Origin: an uncultured Eggerthella sp.
GTDB lineage: Bacteria > Actinomycetota > Coriobacteriia > Coriobacteriales > Eggerthellaceae
Assembly (NCBI GenBank): GCA_958431815.1
Contig: CAUASB010000001.1
Span: forward strand, 1 to 64,000
DNA length: 64,000 nucleotides
Direction: 5' to 3'
Part shown: positions 17,283 to 24,932 of the stretch, piece by piece
How the letters are laid out: each line of letters opens with the position of its first letter
Numbering within the stretch: position 1 is the first letter of the stretch
Notes under the pieces: generated by a model
Told to the model about the DNA's origin: nothing
The model's database searches: none
What the model saw: only the letters and a program-made list of their open reading frames with translations
Translations under genes and position numbers: made by a program

Positions 17283-17657
17283 TTAGTTCTTGGGCTTCTT
17301 AGCGCCATAACGGCTGCGAGCCTGACGGCGGCTGTCAACGGCAGCGCAGTCGAGAGCAGCGCGGATGATCTTGTAACGAACACCAGGAAGGTCCTTTACA
17401 CGACCGCCACGGATAAGCACCATGGAGTGCTCCTGGAGGTTGTGACCTTCGCCGGGGATGTATGCGGTAACTTCCATGCCGTTTACGAGACGGACACGAG
17501 CAACCTTACGAAGTGCCGAGTTAGGCTTCTTAGGGGTGGTGGTGTACACGCGGGTGCAAACGCCACGCTTCTGGGGGTTACCCTTGAGCGCCGGGGTCTT
17601 CTGCTTGTCGACCTGCTTGGCGCGGCCCTTACGGACCAACTGATTGATAGTAGGCAA
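17283..17657 (-). CDS. rpsL: 30S ribosomal protein S12
   Basis: A 124-residue S12 at the decoding centre. MPTINQLVRKGRAKQVDKQK and the loops TPKKPNSALRK (Lys43) and GGRVKDLPGVRYK (Lys88) carry the wild-type lysines at which substitutions give streptomycin resistance in other bacteria, so a streptomycin-sensitive S12 is expected. It is the first gene of the str segment and is preceded by a well-formed promoter. Confidence 0.97.
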   Translation of the reverse strand: MPTINQLVRKGRAKQVDKQKTPALKGNPQKRGVCTRVYTTTPKKPNSALRKVARVRLVNGMEVTAYIPGEGHNLQEHSMVLIRGGRVKDLPGVRYKIIRAALDCAAVDSRRQARSRYGAKKPKN

Positions 17658-17761
17658 AGCTTCAGCTCCTTTTCTTTACTATCACTTACTAACTTTGCTT
17701 TCTGTGCGTTCTGCAGATACGCACGCGAAAACATGCGCTTCTACCCGAAACGCGAAAATGA

Positions 17762-17790
17762 ACTTTATCACCGGGTATATGCCTTGTCAA
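17762..17790 (-). promoter_or_regulatory. Promoter of the rpsL-rpsG-fusA-rpsJ-rplCDW operon
   Basis: On the minus strand TTGACA (17790-17785) matches the consensus exactly, followed by a 17-nt spacer and TAAAGT (17767-17762). A leader of about 100 nt then leads to rpsL with SD AAAGGAG. This is the best promoter match in the ribosomal region. Confidence 0.75.
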
Positions 17791-18108
17791 ACGCCACGCA
17801 CCCGGGTGTGTCCATCACTTCACAAACTGTTTTCGCAGGTAAACTATGTAATCTTTCCCTTACCTTGCCCTCTTCCCTACCATTTTCCGAAAAATTCTGG
17901 ACATTTCGGAGCTTTACGGGGAGAGCCATTTCACCGCCTACGGATGCCAAGCGGCGAAATGGCAACGAAACCATTCCGAAACATAGCGCTGCGTGTACAA
18001 TACAGGCATCGTAACAACGCACCCTTGACGCGCGGACCTCAAAACATAGGTTTGCGCGTTACTTATATATAAAGTAAGGGCGCACAACGTAAGAGAAAGA
18101 AGGGGAAC
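17791..18108 (+). other. Intergenic region between divergent rpsL and panB
   Basis: About 320 bases with no convincing coding frame. It must hold the panB promoter; a TTGACG at 18025-18030 and AT-rich TATATATAAA at 18065-18074 are visible, but no pair with good spacing. The SD AAGGGG before panB is clear. I see no riboswitch-like structure. Confidence 0.4.
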
Positions 18109-18936
18109 ATGAAGAATACTGTTGCCACATTCCAGAAAATGAAGGATGAGGGCACCAAGATCTCTATGTTGACTGCTTACGACTACTCCACCGCAAAGCT
18201 CGTCGATGAGGCAGGGATCAACTCCATCCTTATCGGCGATTCGCTGGGCATGGTCATGCTTGGCTACGAGGATACGCTTTCGGTGACCATGGAAGACATG
18301 ATCCACCACACTGCCGCCGTTGCCCGCGGCGCAAAGAACGCCCTTGTTATCGCCGACATGCCGTTTATGAGCTACGAGGTTTCCGTCGAGGAAGCAGTGA
18401 CCAACGCTGGCCGCCTTATGAAGGAAGGCCGCGCCAACGCCGTGAAGCTTGAAGGCGGCGTACGCGTTGCCGAGCAAATCCGCGCCATCACCAAAGCCGG
18501 CATCCCTGTATGCGCCCACATCGGCCTTACCCCGCAATCGGTAAACGCCTTTGGCGGCTTCAAGGTTCAGGGCAAGACGGCTGAAGCAGCGCAGAAGATG
18601 ATCAATGACGCCCTGGCAGTGCAGGAAGCGGGCGCCTTCGCGGTAGTGCTCGAGTGCGTTCCCGCCAAGCTTGCCACGATCATCTCCGAAAAGCTCACCA
18701 TTCCCACCATCGGCATCGGCGCGGGTGCTGGCTGCGATGGCCAGGTTCTGGTGTACCAGGACATGCTTGCCCTGTTCAACGACTTCAAGCCCAAGTTCGT
18801 AAAGCACTTCGGCAACATCGGCCCTCAAATGACCGCAGCCTTCAAGGCATACGACGAAGAAGTGAAGGCCGGCACCTTCCCCGCCGAAGAGCACACCTTC
18901 AAGATCGACGAGGACGCTCTGAAAAAACTGTACTAG
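18109..18936 (+). CDS. panB: 3-methyl-2-oxobutanoate hydroxymethyltransferase
   Basis: A 275-residue ketopantoate hydroxymethyltransferase (TIM barrel), using methylene-tetrahydrofolate to make ketopantoate, the first step of pantothenate synthesis. KISMLTAYDYSTAKLVDEAG, then the magnesium/ketoacid site GDSLGMVMLGYEDTLSVTME and LEGGVRVAEQIRAITKAGIP are typical. SD AAGGGG precedes the ATG. panC and panD follow in the same direction. Confidence 0.96.
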   Translation: MKNTVATFQKMKDEGTKISMLTAYDYSTAKLVDEAGINSILIGDSLGMVMLGYEDTLSVTMEDMIHHTAAVARGAKNALVIADMPFMSYEVSVEEAVTNAGRLMKEGRANAVKLEGGVRVAEQIRAITKAGIPVCAHIGLTPQSVNAFGGFKVQGKTAEAAQKMINDALAVQEAGAFAVVLECVPAKLATIISEKLTIPTIGIGAGAGCDGQVLVYQDMLALFNDFKPKFVKHFGNIGPQMTAAFKAYDEEVKAGTFPAEEHTFKIDEDALKKLY

Positions 18937-18943
18937 CCCAATG

Positions 18944-18971
18944 AAAAGGTCGAGGACGAGCTCGGCCTTTT
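18944..18971 (+). terminator. Weak terminator-like hairpin after panB
   Basis: AAAAGGTCGAG/CTCGGCCTTTT forms 11 pairs, one of them G-T, around a six-base loop. T residues lie only in the stem, so read-through into panC is likely. Confidence 0.4.
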
Positions 18972-19029
18972 CATTTAAAGAGCGCTATCCTATTACCAGT
19001 AAAAACCAAGCGAGGGATTGCACATACGT

Positions 19030-19154
19030 CAGCAAGCGGCGCATCCAATGAGACAGATTGCCCGAAGAGAAGCGAGGCGTACTTCAGTACGTAAGCAACG
19101 AAGAGGGGCAAGATGCTTGTTGGGGCGCCGCGCAGCGTCAGGACGTCTTATGCG
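19030..19154 (+). repeat. Diverged copy of the GCAGCGTC-flanked hairpin element, upstream of panC
   Basis: It shares the flanks of the elements at 20853 and 24772: CAGCAA before the stem (19030-19035), GCAGCGTC immediately after the stem (19132-19139) and then AGGACGTCTTATGCG. The outer stem is GCGGCGC (19036-19042) with GCGCCGC (19125-19131). Inside are TTGCCC/GGGCAA and a CGTAC/GTACG tip hairpin. The stem span is 96 nt against 99-100 nt in the other two. Directly after it, TTCGTCGTTC/GAACGACGAA (19159-19182) forms a second hairpin ending at the panC Shine-Dalgarno site. Confidence 0.6.
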
Positions 19155-19191
19155 ATTCTTCGTCGTTCGGCAGAACGACGAAAGGAAGAAA

Positions 19192-20043
19192 ATGAAGATC
19201 ATCACTACCGTTGCCGAGATGAAGGCACAGGTTGCCGAGTGGAAGGCCCAGGGGCTTACCATCGGCCTTACGCCCACCATGGGCGCTTTGCACGAGGGTC
19301 ACATGTCGTTGATGGAGCGTGCCCGCAAGGAATGCGACCGCGTGGTTACCAGCGTGTTCGTGAACCCCATCCAGTTCGGCCCCAACGAGGACTACGACAA
19401 CTACCCCCGCGACTTGGAGCATGACGCTGCTATCGCAGAGTCTAAGGGCGTAGACGTGGTATTCCATCCCGAGCCCGAGGAAATGTACCCCAAGAACTAC
19501 AACACCTACGTGGTAATGGAAACCTTGACTGACAGCTTGTGCGGCGCAAAGCGCCCCGGCCACTTCCGCGGCGTATGCACCGTAGTGAACAAGCTGTTCA
19601 ACATTGTGCAGCCCGACAAGGCGTTCTTCGGTCAGAAAGACGCCCAGCAGCTCGCCATCATCAAGCGCATGGTTGCCGACCTGAACATGAACGTGAAGGT
19701 ATACGGCTGCCCCATCGTACGTGAAGAGGACGGCCTGGCAAAGAGCTCGCGCAACGGCTACCTTTCCGCTGAAGAGCGCAAGGCCGCACTGTGTCTTTCC
19801 CGTTCCATCTTCAAGGCGCAGGAGCTTATCGAAGCAGGCGAGCGCAACGCCAACGTGGTACGCGCTGCGGTGCGTGAGGTAATCGAGGCAGAACCCCTGG
19901 CTAAGGTCGACTACGTAGAGGTAGTAAGCCTCGATGACATGCAGCCTGTAGACACCTTTGGCGAGTCTGGCCTGGTTGCCATTGCCGTTTACATCGGCAA
20001 AACGCGCCTTATCGACAATTACTTGTTTGATTTTGACGAATAA
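19192..20043 (+). CDS. panC: Pantothenate synthetase (pantoate--beta-alanine ligase)
   Basis: A 283-residue ATP-dependent ligase joining pantoate and beta-alanine. The HIGH-like motif is PTMGALHEGHMSL and the KMSKS-like motif is LAKSSRNGYLS. GQKDAQQLAII is the conserved pantoate/ATP region. The ATG at 19192 has SD AAAGGAAG; the frame is open further upstream into the repeat element but that part is not family-like. The 255-nt gap to panB is filled by the hairpin element. Confidence 0.96.
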   Translation: MKIITTVAEMKAQVAEWKAQGLTIGLTPTMGALHEGHMSLMERARKECDRVVTSVFVNPIQFGPNEDYDNYPRDLEHDAAIAESKGVDVVFHPEPEEMYPKNYNTYVVMETLTDSLCGAKRPGHFRGVCTVVNKLFNIVQPDKAFFGQKDAQQLAIIKRMVADLNMNVKVYGCPIVREEDGLAKSSRNGYLSAEERKAALCLSRSIFKAQELIEAGERNANVVRAAVREVIEAEPLAKVDYVEVVSLDDMQPVDTFGESGLVAIAVYIGKTRLIDNYLFDFDE

Positions 20044-20164
20044 GCTTGCACACTGCGCGTAATTGCGCAAGAATACGGCAGGTTATACGCAACAGCGTAT
20101 AGATAGCTAACTACGCAGTGAAACCATACGTGGAACACACGCGAAGAAGGAAGGTTCTAACCTT

Positions 20165-20563
20165 ATGCTGCTGAATGTGCTTAAGGGCAAAATTCATCGT
20201 GCAACCGTCACCCAGGCGGAACTTGACTACATCGGCTCCATCACCATCGATTCCGAGCTGATGGAAGCAGCCGGCATCCAGGAATACGAACTGGTTACCA
20301 TTTCCGACTGCAACAACGGCAATCGTCTTGAAACCTACGTTATCGCAGGCGAGCCGGGCAGCGGCGTTATCTGCCTAAACGGTGCAGCAGCGCACTTGGT
20401 AACGGTGGGCGACAAGGTCATCATCATGAACTACTGCCAGATGACCCCCGAAGAGTTCGCCGACCCGGCGCATGCTCCCCACGTAGTGTTCGTAGACGAC
20501 GATAATAAGATCAGCCGCCTTACCCGCTACGAAAAGCACGGCAAGCTGGAAGACTTGAAGTAA
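20165..20563 (+). CDS. panD: Aspartate 1-decarboxylase
   Basis: A 132-residue pyruvoyl-dependent enzyme that makes beta-alanine for PanC. The self-cleavage site is Gly24-Ser25 in DYIGSITID, where Ser25 becomes the pyruvoyl group. NGAAAHLVTVGDKVIIMNYC is the conserved C-terminal region. It completes the panBCD set; ketopantoate reductase is not in this window. Confidence 0.96.
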   Translation: MLLNVLKGKIHRATVTQAELDYIGSITIDSELMEAAGIQEYELVTISDCNNGNRLETYVIAGEPGSGVICLNGAAAHLVTVGDKVIIMNYCQMTPEEFADPAHAPHVVFVDDDNKISRLTRYEKHGKLEDLK

Positions 20564-20587
20564 GCACTTCCCTTCCCTATCAAAACG

Positions 20588-20618
20588 AAACGGGCACCCC
20601 TATGGGTGCCCGTTTTTT
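20588..20618. terminator. Strong terminator after panD
   Basis: AAACGGGCACCC/GGGTGCCCGTTT, 12 bp, loop CTAT, with six T residues on the plus strand. On the minus strand the stem is followed by CGTTTTG, so it may also stop transcripts arriving from ppaC. Confidence 0.9.
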
Positions 20619-20773
20619 GTTGCCTAAAGATCAAAGCGCTAAACCCGCCCCCATCATCAGACGCAACAGCAAGTGATTCTCTGGTGAATGCAAATGACAG
20701 GGCGAACATGCCGGTGACATGCTCAATTCCAAACAGTATGTCAGAAGCAGTCGATCATACGCAGCTACGCTGA

Positions 20774-20805
20774 GCGCTATTGCCAAGCTTGCTTCGCAAT
20801 AGCGC
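20774..20805. repeat. Symmetrical stem-loop in the panD-ppaC intergenic region
   Basis: GCGCTATTGC/GCAATAGCGC (10 bp) encloses a C-C mismatch and a second AAGC/GCTT stem. No T-tract follows on either strand. It lies 48 nt before the hairpin element at 20853, in a 415-bp stretch without genes. Role unknown. Confidence 0.7.
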
Positions 20806-20852
20806 AGACAGCCAAAGCAAGTTCATATGTCTTCTGCCACATTGTTGGACGA

Positions 20853-20983
20853 AACAGCGAGCGCCATTCTGACGAGTGCAGGGGAATTGAAAAGGGCTAA
20901 GCATAGACCTTCGTGTCATGCTTAGCCCTTTGAAGTTTCCCTGTGCCGTCAGAATGGCGCGCAGCGTCGTAACGTCTCCTACG
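20853..20983 (+). repeat. GCAGCGTC-flanked hairpin element, copy A (3' end of ppaC)
   Basis: Flank AACAGCGA, then a perfect 14-bp outer stem GCGCCATTCTGACG (20861-20874) with its complement at 20947-20960, then GCAGCGTC (20961-20968) and the tail GTAACGTCTCCTACG. Inside the stem is an asymmetric loop AGTG/TGC, a CAG/CTG-based stem, a second loop TGAA/TGAAG and a 13-bp stem closed by a CTTCG-type loop. Copy B at 24772 keeps flanks and loops while two outer base pairs swap CC/GG for GG/CC. The tail overlaps the stop codon of ppaC on the other strand. Confidence 0.85.
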
Positions 20984-21911
20984 AAAGCGGCGGAATTACC
21001 TGCTTCTTGCGGGAAAGAATGCCGTCTACCCATTCAGCCTTCGTGGCATCGATACCGAATGCCTCGGACACGGGAGTTACGTCACCCTCGCAGATGAACG
21101 TGGAACCTTCGTTGAAGATGTCGGTGATTAACAGAAGTGCGAACTTGTAACCGTTTTCCGCAACCTTCTTCTTCAGGAACTCGCGGTACTCGGCTTCACG
21201 CTCCATAGCAACATCGAGAGTTACCGTTTCATGCTGGGCAACCATGTACACTTCGTCGCCCTTCTTGAATTCCTTGGAATCGTGCGTGCACAGCTCTTCG
21301 ACGGAAAGGTCGTTGTCGCCGCCGCGCATCTTGAACACCTCAAGGCCGAACTCGGTAGGCTTCTTGCCGATGATGGCACCAAGCTTTTCAGCCTGAACAA
21401 GGTCGTAGTCGGTGCAGGTGGGGCTTTTGGTGATAACGGTGTCCGTCATGATGGCGGAAAGCAGCACGGTGGCAATAGCAGGCGTTACCTCAACGTTCAG
21501 CTGCTCGTAGAGCTTGCTTACGATGGTGGCAGTGGAGCCAACGGGGATGTTCAGATACAGGATGGGGTTGCCGGTAACAACGTCGCCCGCAATGCGATGA
21601 TGGTCTACCACTTCAACGATTTCGGCATCGGCGATGCCGTCTACCATCTGGGTGGACTCGTTGTGGTCTACCAGGATAACCTTGTCGCCCTCGCCTACCT
21701 TTTCAATGAGCTTGGGGGCAGGCAGGCCAACCTGCTCGAGGATGGTTGCGGATTCCTGGGGCAGCGGGCCCAGGCAGCAGGCAACGTACTCGGTCTCGGG
21801 TTCTGCCTTCTTTGCCTCAAGAGCGTTCTTCAGATATGCGTAGCTGACTGCAGCTGCGATGGAGTCGTTATCGGGGTTCTTGTGACCTACGATAAAAACC
21901 TGGTTAGCCAT
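20979..21911 (-). CDS. ppaC: Manganese-dependent inorganic pyrophosphatase
   Basis: A 310-residue family II (DHH-type) pyrophosphatase hydrolysing PPi from biosynthesis. Metal ligands are in VGHKNPDNDSIAAA, LVDHNE and EVVDHHRI; the C-terminal substrate-binding motif is SRKKQVIPPL. No CBS domains are inserted, so adenine-nucleotide control is not expected. Strong SD AGGAGG before the ATG at 21911; TACAAT (21970-21965) may be its -10 element. Its last codons overlap the tail of repeat copy A. Confidence 0.95.
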   Translation of the reverse strand: MANQVFIVGHKNPDNDSIAAAVSYAYLKNALEAKKAEPETEYVACCLGPLPQESATILEQVGLPAPKLIEKVGEGDKVILVDHNESTQMVDGIADAEIVEVVDHHRIAGDVVTGNPILYLNIPVGSTATIVSKLYEQLNVEVTPAIATVLLSAIMTDTVITKSPTCTDYDLVQAEKLGAIIGKKPTEFGLEVFKMRGGDNDLSVEELCTHDSKEFKKGDEVYMVAQHETVTLDVAMEREAEYREFLKKKVAENGYKFALLLITDIFNEGSTFICEGDVTPVSEAFGIDATKAEWVDGILSRKKQVIPPLS

Positions 21912-21983
21912 GGAGCCTCCTAAACAAGCGCGCTTTGGTACGCGCGAACGTGTAGAACTAAGCTATTGTACCGCGAAACGAAA

Positions 21984-22011
21984 GAAGGCCGCACGTTTCC
22001 GTGCAGCCTTC
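21984..22011 (-). terminator. Terminator downstream of pcrA
   Basis: On the minus strand GAAGGC-T-GCACG pairs with CGTGC-G-GCCTTC around GAAA and is followed by TTTCGTTTC. It lies 190 nt past the pcrA stop. The intervening stretch (22012-22203) has no convincing gene; it contains GTGCCCC/GGGGCAC (22110-22116 with 22135-22141) and CGGTCG/CGACCG pairings of unknown meaning. Confidence 0.6.
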
Positions 22012-22203
22012 GGCAAAAGCTTTCCGCAGCGTTTGCCGCCCAGACCCTTTGCAACAGCAGCGAGCGCAAAACGGTCGATGACTTGGACGTGACAGAGAGA
22101 ACGAGATCGGTGCCCCAGATAGACCTGAAAGAGAAGGGGCACGTACTTCGTTACGCGACCGACGATTGAAGGGCTAGATGGGATGCCCAGCTCCTTCGCA
22201 GCG

Positions 22204-24546
22204 TCAACCGATTTTCACGATGGGCGCGTAATCCTTCAGCAGCTTCTTCGTTTGGCCGGTACGGCTGAAGCGCACATGCAGCGTGTCGCCGTCTACCTTG
22301 GTGATGGTGCCACGGCCGAATACTTTGTGATCCACCGTGTCGCCCTTGGCAAACGTCATCTTGGCTGCCGCCTTCTTCTGTGCAGAAGGTTTCACACCCA
22401 TAGGACGCGCCTGCTGGCGAGGACGCGTACCCGAAGCGCTGGACTGGCCGAACACACGGCCACCGCCTGCCTCGGAGCCGGAGCCGGCTATGCCGCGGCG
22501 GCTGCCGCGCTTTTCCCAGCCAGATCCCGAAAAACCAGCAGAGCCCATGCCGATGCCACGACGCAACTCGAGCGGAATTTCGCTGATGAAGCGCGAAGGC
22601 GGATTGGCGCTTGACTGGCCGAAGATCTGGCGCGTGAAAGCGTTGGTAAGATAGAGCTTCTTACGCGCACGCGTGATGGCAACGTAGGCCAAGCGGCGCT
22701 CTTCTTCCAGCCCCTGTGCATCCTGCGAGGAATTGCCGTGAGGGAACAAGGATTCTTCCATACCCGCCACGAACACGCAGTCGAATTCCAAGCCCTTGGC
22801 AGCATGAATGGTCATCATGGTAATGGCATCGCCATCTTCAGCCACCGTGTCCATGTCGGTACGCAGCGTTACCCATTCAACGAAATCGGGCAGGGAATTT
22901 GCCTGGAACGTGCGCACGGGCGGCTCTTCGTCATCTGAGGGCGCGTCGTCGGCCGTCGGTGGCTCAAACAGGGCATCGGCGTCGTCGTGCGTCTGGGCGT
23001 ATTCGTCCACTACGCCGAAAAGTTCCTGAATGTTCTCGATACGGCCGGCAGCGTCGTCAGAGTTCTCCGCCTGGTAAGCACGGATGATGCCCGACTTGTC
23101 CACGATGGTTTCGACCACCTTGCGCAGGTCACCCTCGTAGCCCTGCGCCTCGTGGATAAGCGCCACGAATTCAGCGATGGCCTTGCGCGTTGCCGCTCGG
23201 ATCTGGTCGTCGGCGATGCACAGCTCAGCCGCCTGCAGGAAGGTGACGCCCGTTTCGCGCGCCACGTAATCGATGTGTTCTACCGTGGTTTTACCGATGC
23301 CGCGCTTCGGCACGTTGATAACACGATGCGCCGCAACGTCGTTGGCAGGGTTCACCACCAGGTTCAAATACGCCATAACATCGCGGATTTCCGCGCGGTC
23401 GAAGAAGCGCGTACCTCCTACCAGGCGATACGGCACGCCAGCACGCATCAACATATCTTCAAGCATACGGCTCTGCGCATTGGTGCGGTAAAACACCGCA
23501 ATCTGGTTGTACGGCATGCCCTCACCATGCTGATGCTCGATTTCCGAGGCAATCCAGCGGCCTTCGTCACGTTCGTCGGTGGCGCTGTACACGGAAATCT
23601 TGTCGCCTGCCGGCTTCGAGGTGAACAGCTTCTTGGGCTTACGCGTGAGGTTGTTGGCGATAACCGCGTTTGCCGCCGCCAGGATGTTGCCCATGGAACG
23701 GTAGTTTTCTTCCAGCTTTACCACATGGGCTTCAGGGTAGTCCTTTTCGAAGTCGAGGATGTTGCGCAGGTCGGCGCCACGCCAAGAGTAAATGGACTGG
23801 TCGTCGTCACCTACTACCATAATGTTCTTATGCGCCGCCGCCAGAAGCTGGGTAAGCACGTACTGGGCATGGTTGGTGTCCTGATACTCGTCTACCATCA
23901 GGTAGCGGAAGCGGTTCTGGTACGCCGCCAGCACATCGGGGTGGTTCTTCAGCAGAAGCCAGGTGTACAGCAACAAGTCGTCGAAGTCGAAGGCGTTCAA
24001 CTGGCGCAGGCGCTCCTGCAGGCGCGTGTACACGCGGGCGGCAACCTGGCCCACCGGATCGGACACCTTGCTAGCGAATACCTCCGCCACCTGCAAATCG
24101 TTCTTCGCCTGGGAAATGCGATTGCGCAGCGCTGGAATGGGATAGCGCTTCTTGTCGATGTTCAGCTCGTCCATGATCTGCTCTACCAGGCGCTTCGAGT
24201 CGCTATCATCGTAGATGGTGAAGCCCTTGGCGAAGCCCACACGGTCGCAATCGGAGCGCAGGATGCGTACGCACATGCTGTGGAACGTGGAAACCCACAT
24301 GCCGCGGGCACCGCCGCCGATAAGCCCCTGCAAACGTTCACGCATTTCAGCAGCGGCCTTGTTGGTAAACGTGATAGCCATGATTTGCCACGGAGCGACG
24401 TTCAAATCTTCCACCAAATGCGCAATGCGATGGGTAAGCACGCGCGTTTTGCCGGAACCGGCACCTGCCAAAACCAGCAGCGGGCCTTCCGTGCACAGCA
24501 CTGCTTCGCGCTGAGGGCCATTCAGAGTATCAAGATCGATGGGCAT
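22204..24546 (-). CDS. pcrA: ATP-dependent DNA helicase PcrA/UvrD
   Basis: A 780-residue superfamily 1A 3'-5' helicase for nucleotide excision repair, mismatch repair and clearing of RecA or RNA polymerase from DNA. MPIDLDTLNGPQREAV begins it; Walker A is LAGAGSGKTRVLTHR, motif II MVDEYQDTNHAQY, motif III VVGDDDQSIYSWRGAD, and motif VI VAITRARKKLYL. The C-terminus ends in a Tudor-like segment (VDHKVFGRGTITKVDGD) as in PcrA. The start is the ATG at 24546 with SD AGGA; the upstream frame is not family-like. Confidence 0.95.
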   Translation of the reverse strand: MPIDLDTLNGPQREAVLCTEGPLLVLAGAGSGKTRVLTHRIAHLVEDLNVAPWQIMAITFTNKAAAEMRERLQGLIGGGARGMWVSTFHSMCVRILRSDCDRVGFAKGFTIYDDSDSKRLVEQIMDELNIDKKRYPIPALRNRISQAKNDLQVAEVFASKVSDPVGQVAARVYTRLQERLRQLNAFDFDDLLLYTWLLLKNHPDVLAAYQNRFRYLMVDEYQDTNHAQYVLTQLLAAAHKNIMVVGDDDQSIYSWRGADLRNILDFEKDYPEAHVVKLEENYRSMGNILAAANAVIANNLTRKPKKLFTSKPAGDKISVYSATDERDEGRWIASEIEHQHGEGMPYNQIAVFYRTNAQSRMLEDMLMRAGVPYRLVGGTRFFDRAEIRDVMAYLNLVVNPANDVAAHRVINVPKRGIGKTTVEHIDYVARETGVTFLQAAELCIADDQIRAATRKAIAEFVALIHEAQGYEGDLRKVVETIVDKSGIIRAYQAENSDDAAGRIENIQELFGVVDEYAQTHDDADALFEPPTADDAPSDDEEPPVRTFQANSLPDFVEWVTLRTDMDTVAEDGDAITMMTIHAAKGLEFDCVFVAGMEESLFPHGNSSQDAQGLEEERRLAYVAITRARKKLYLTNAFTRQIFGQSSANPPSRFISEIPLELRRGIGMGSAGFSGSGWEKRGSRRGIAGSGSEAGGGRVFGQSSASGTRPRQQARPMGVKPSAQKKAAAKMTFAKGDTVDHKVFGRGTITKVDGDTLHVRFSRTGQTKKLLKDYAPIVKIG

Positions 24547-24721
24547 GCAATTCGTCCTAACACAACAAACCGCACGGGTTTTGCGGCCCGCGCGGCACTT
24601 ACGTTTTATTCGGCTTGTTATTCTACCGCGCCCAGCAGCACAACCCCACCCTATCCGCAGTATCCCTACGGTTTGTTCGAATGAGCCAAAAGGGACCGGC
24701 ACTTTTGGTCCGCTAGTAAAC
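24547..24721 (-). other. Leader region of pcrA
   Basis: No gene. On the minus strand TAGAAT (24625-24620) could be a -10 element for pcrA, but no good -35 element is found. A GGACC/GGTCC hairpin lies next to the aroF terminator. Confidence 0.3.
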
Positions 24722-24744
24722 AAAAAAACGCCCAAAAGGGCGTT
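24722..24744 (-). terminator. Terminator of the chorismate mutase-DAHP synthase unit
   Basis: On the minus strand AACGCCC/GGGCGTT with loop TTTT runs into seven T residues. It lies beyond repeat copy B, so that copy would be part of the transcript's 3' untranslated region. Confidence 0.88.
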
Positions 24745-24771
24745 AACAAAATCCAGGCATACGCCAGTTAA

Positions 24772-24901
24772 AACAGCGAGCGGGATTCTGACGAGTGCAG
24801 ATGCCGTGAAAGCCTGCGCCAGGCGCACTTCGTGCGTCCAGCAGGCTTGCAGCGGCAGCTGTGCCGTCAGAATCCCGCGCAGCGTCATCACGTTTAATGC
24901 G
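24772..24901 (+). repeat. GCAGCGTC-flanked hairpin element, copy B (3' of DAHP synthase)
   Basis: Flank AACAGCGA, 14-bp outer stem GCGGGATTCTGACG (24780-24793) with its complement at 24865-24878, then GCAGCGTC (24879-24886) and tail ATCACGTTTAATGCG. Internal loops AGTG/TGC and TGAA/TGCAG match copy A, while the stems between them (TGCCG/CGGCA, AGCCTGC/GCAGGCT, GGCGCAC/GTGCGTC) differ in sequence but still pair. A further 12-bp hairpin (24905-24931) follows up to the stop codon of the neighbouring gene, like the one in front of panC. Confidence 0.85.
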
Positions 24902-24932
24902 TGTGTTTCGACGTTCGTAGAACGTCGAAACC

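Noticed and set aside
19018..19191. Longer N-terminus for panC
   Set aside because: The extra 58 codons fall in the hairpin element, are Arg-rich and unlike any PanC; the ATG at 19192 has a proper SD and the family start.
22051..22205. Possible fourth copy of the GCAGCGTC hairpin element at the 3' end of pcrA
   Set aside because: It has AGCGAGCG and GCAGCGTC flanks, but the GCAGCGTC overlaps the pcrA stop codon, the flanks are about 140 nt apart instead of 100, and the outer stem and internal loops are not found. Kept only as a weak resemblance.
24547..24891. Longer N-terminus for pcrA
   Set aside because: The frame is open but crosses the aroF terminator and part of repeat copy B; the family start MPIDLDTLNG has its own SD.
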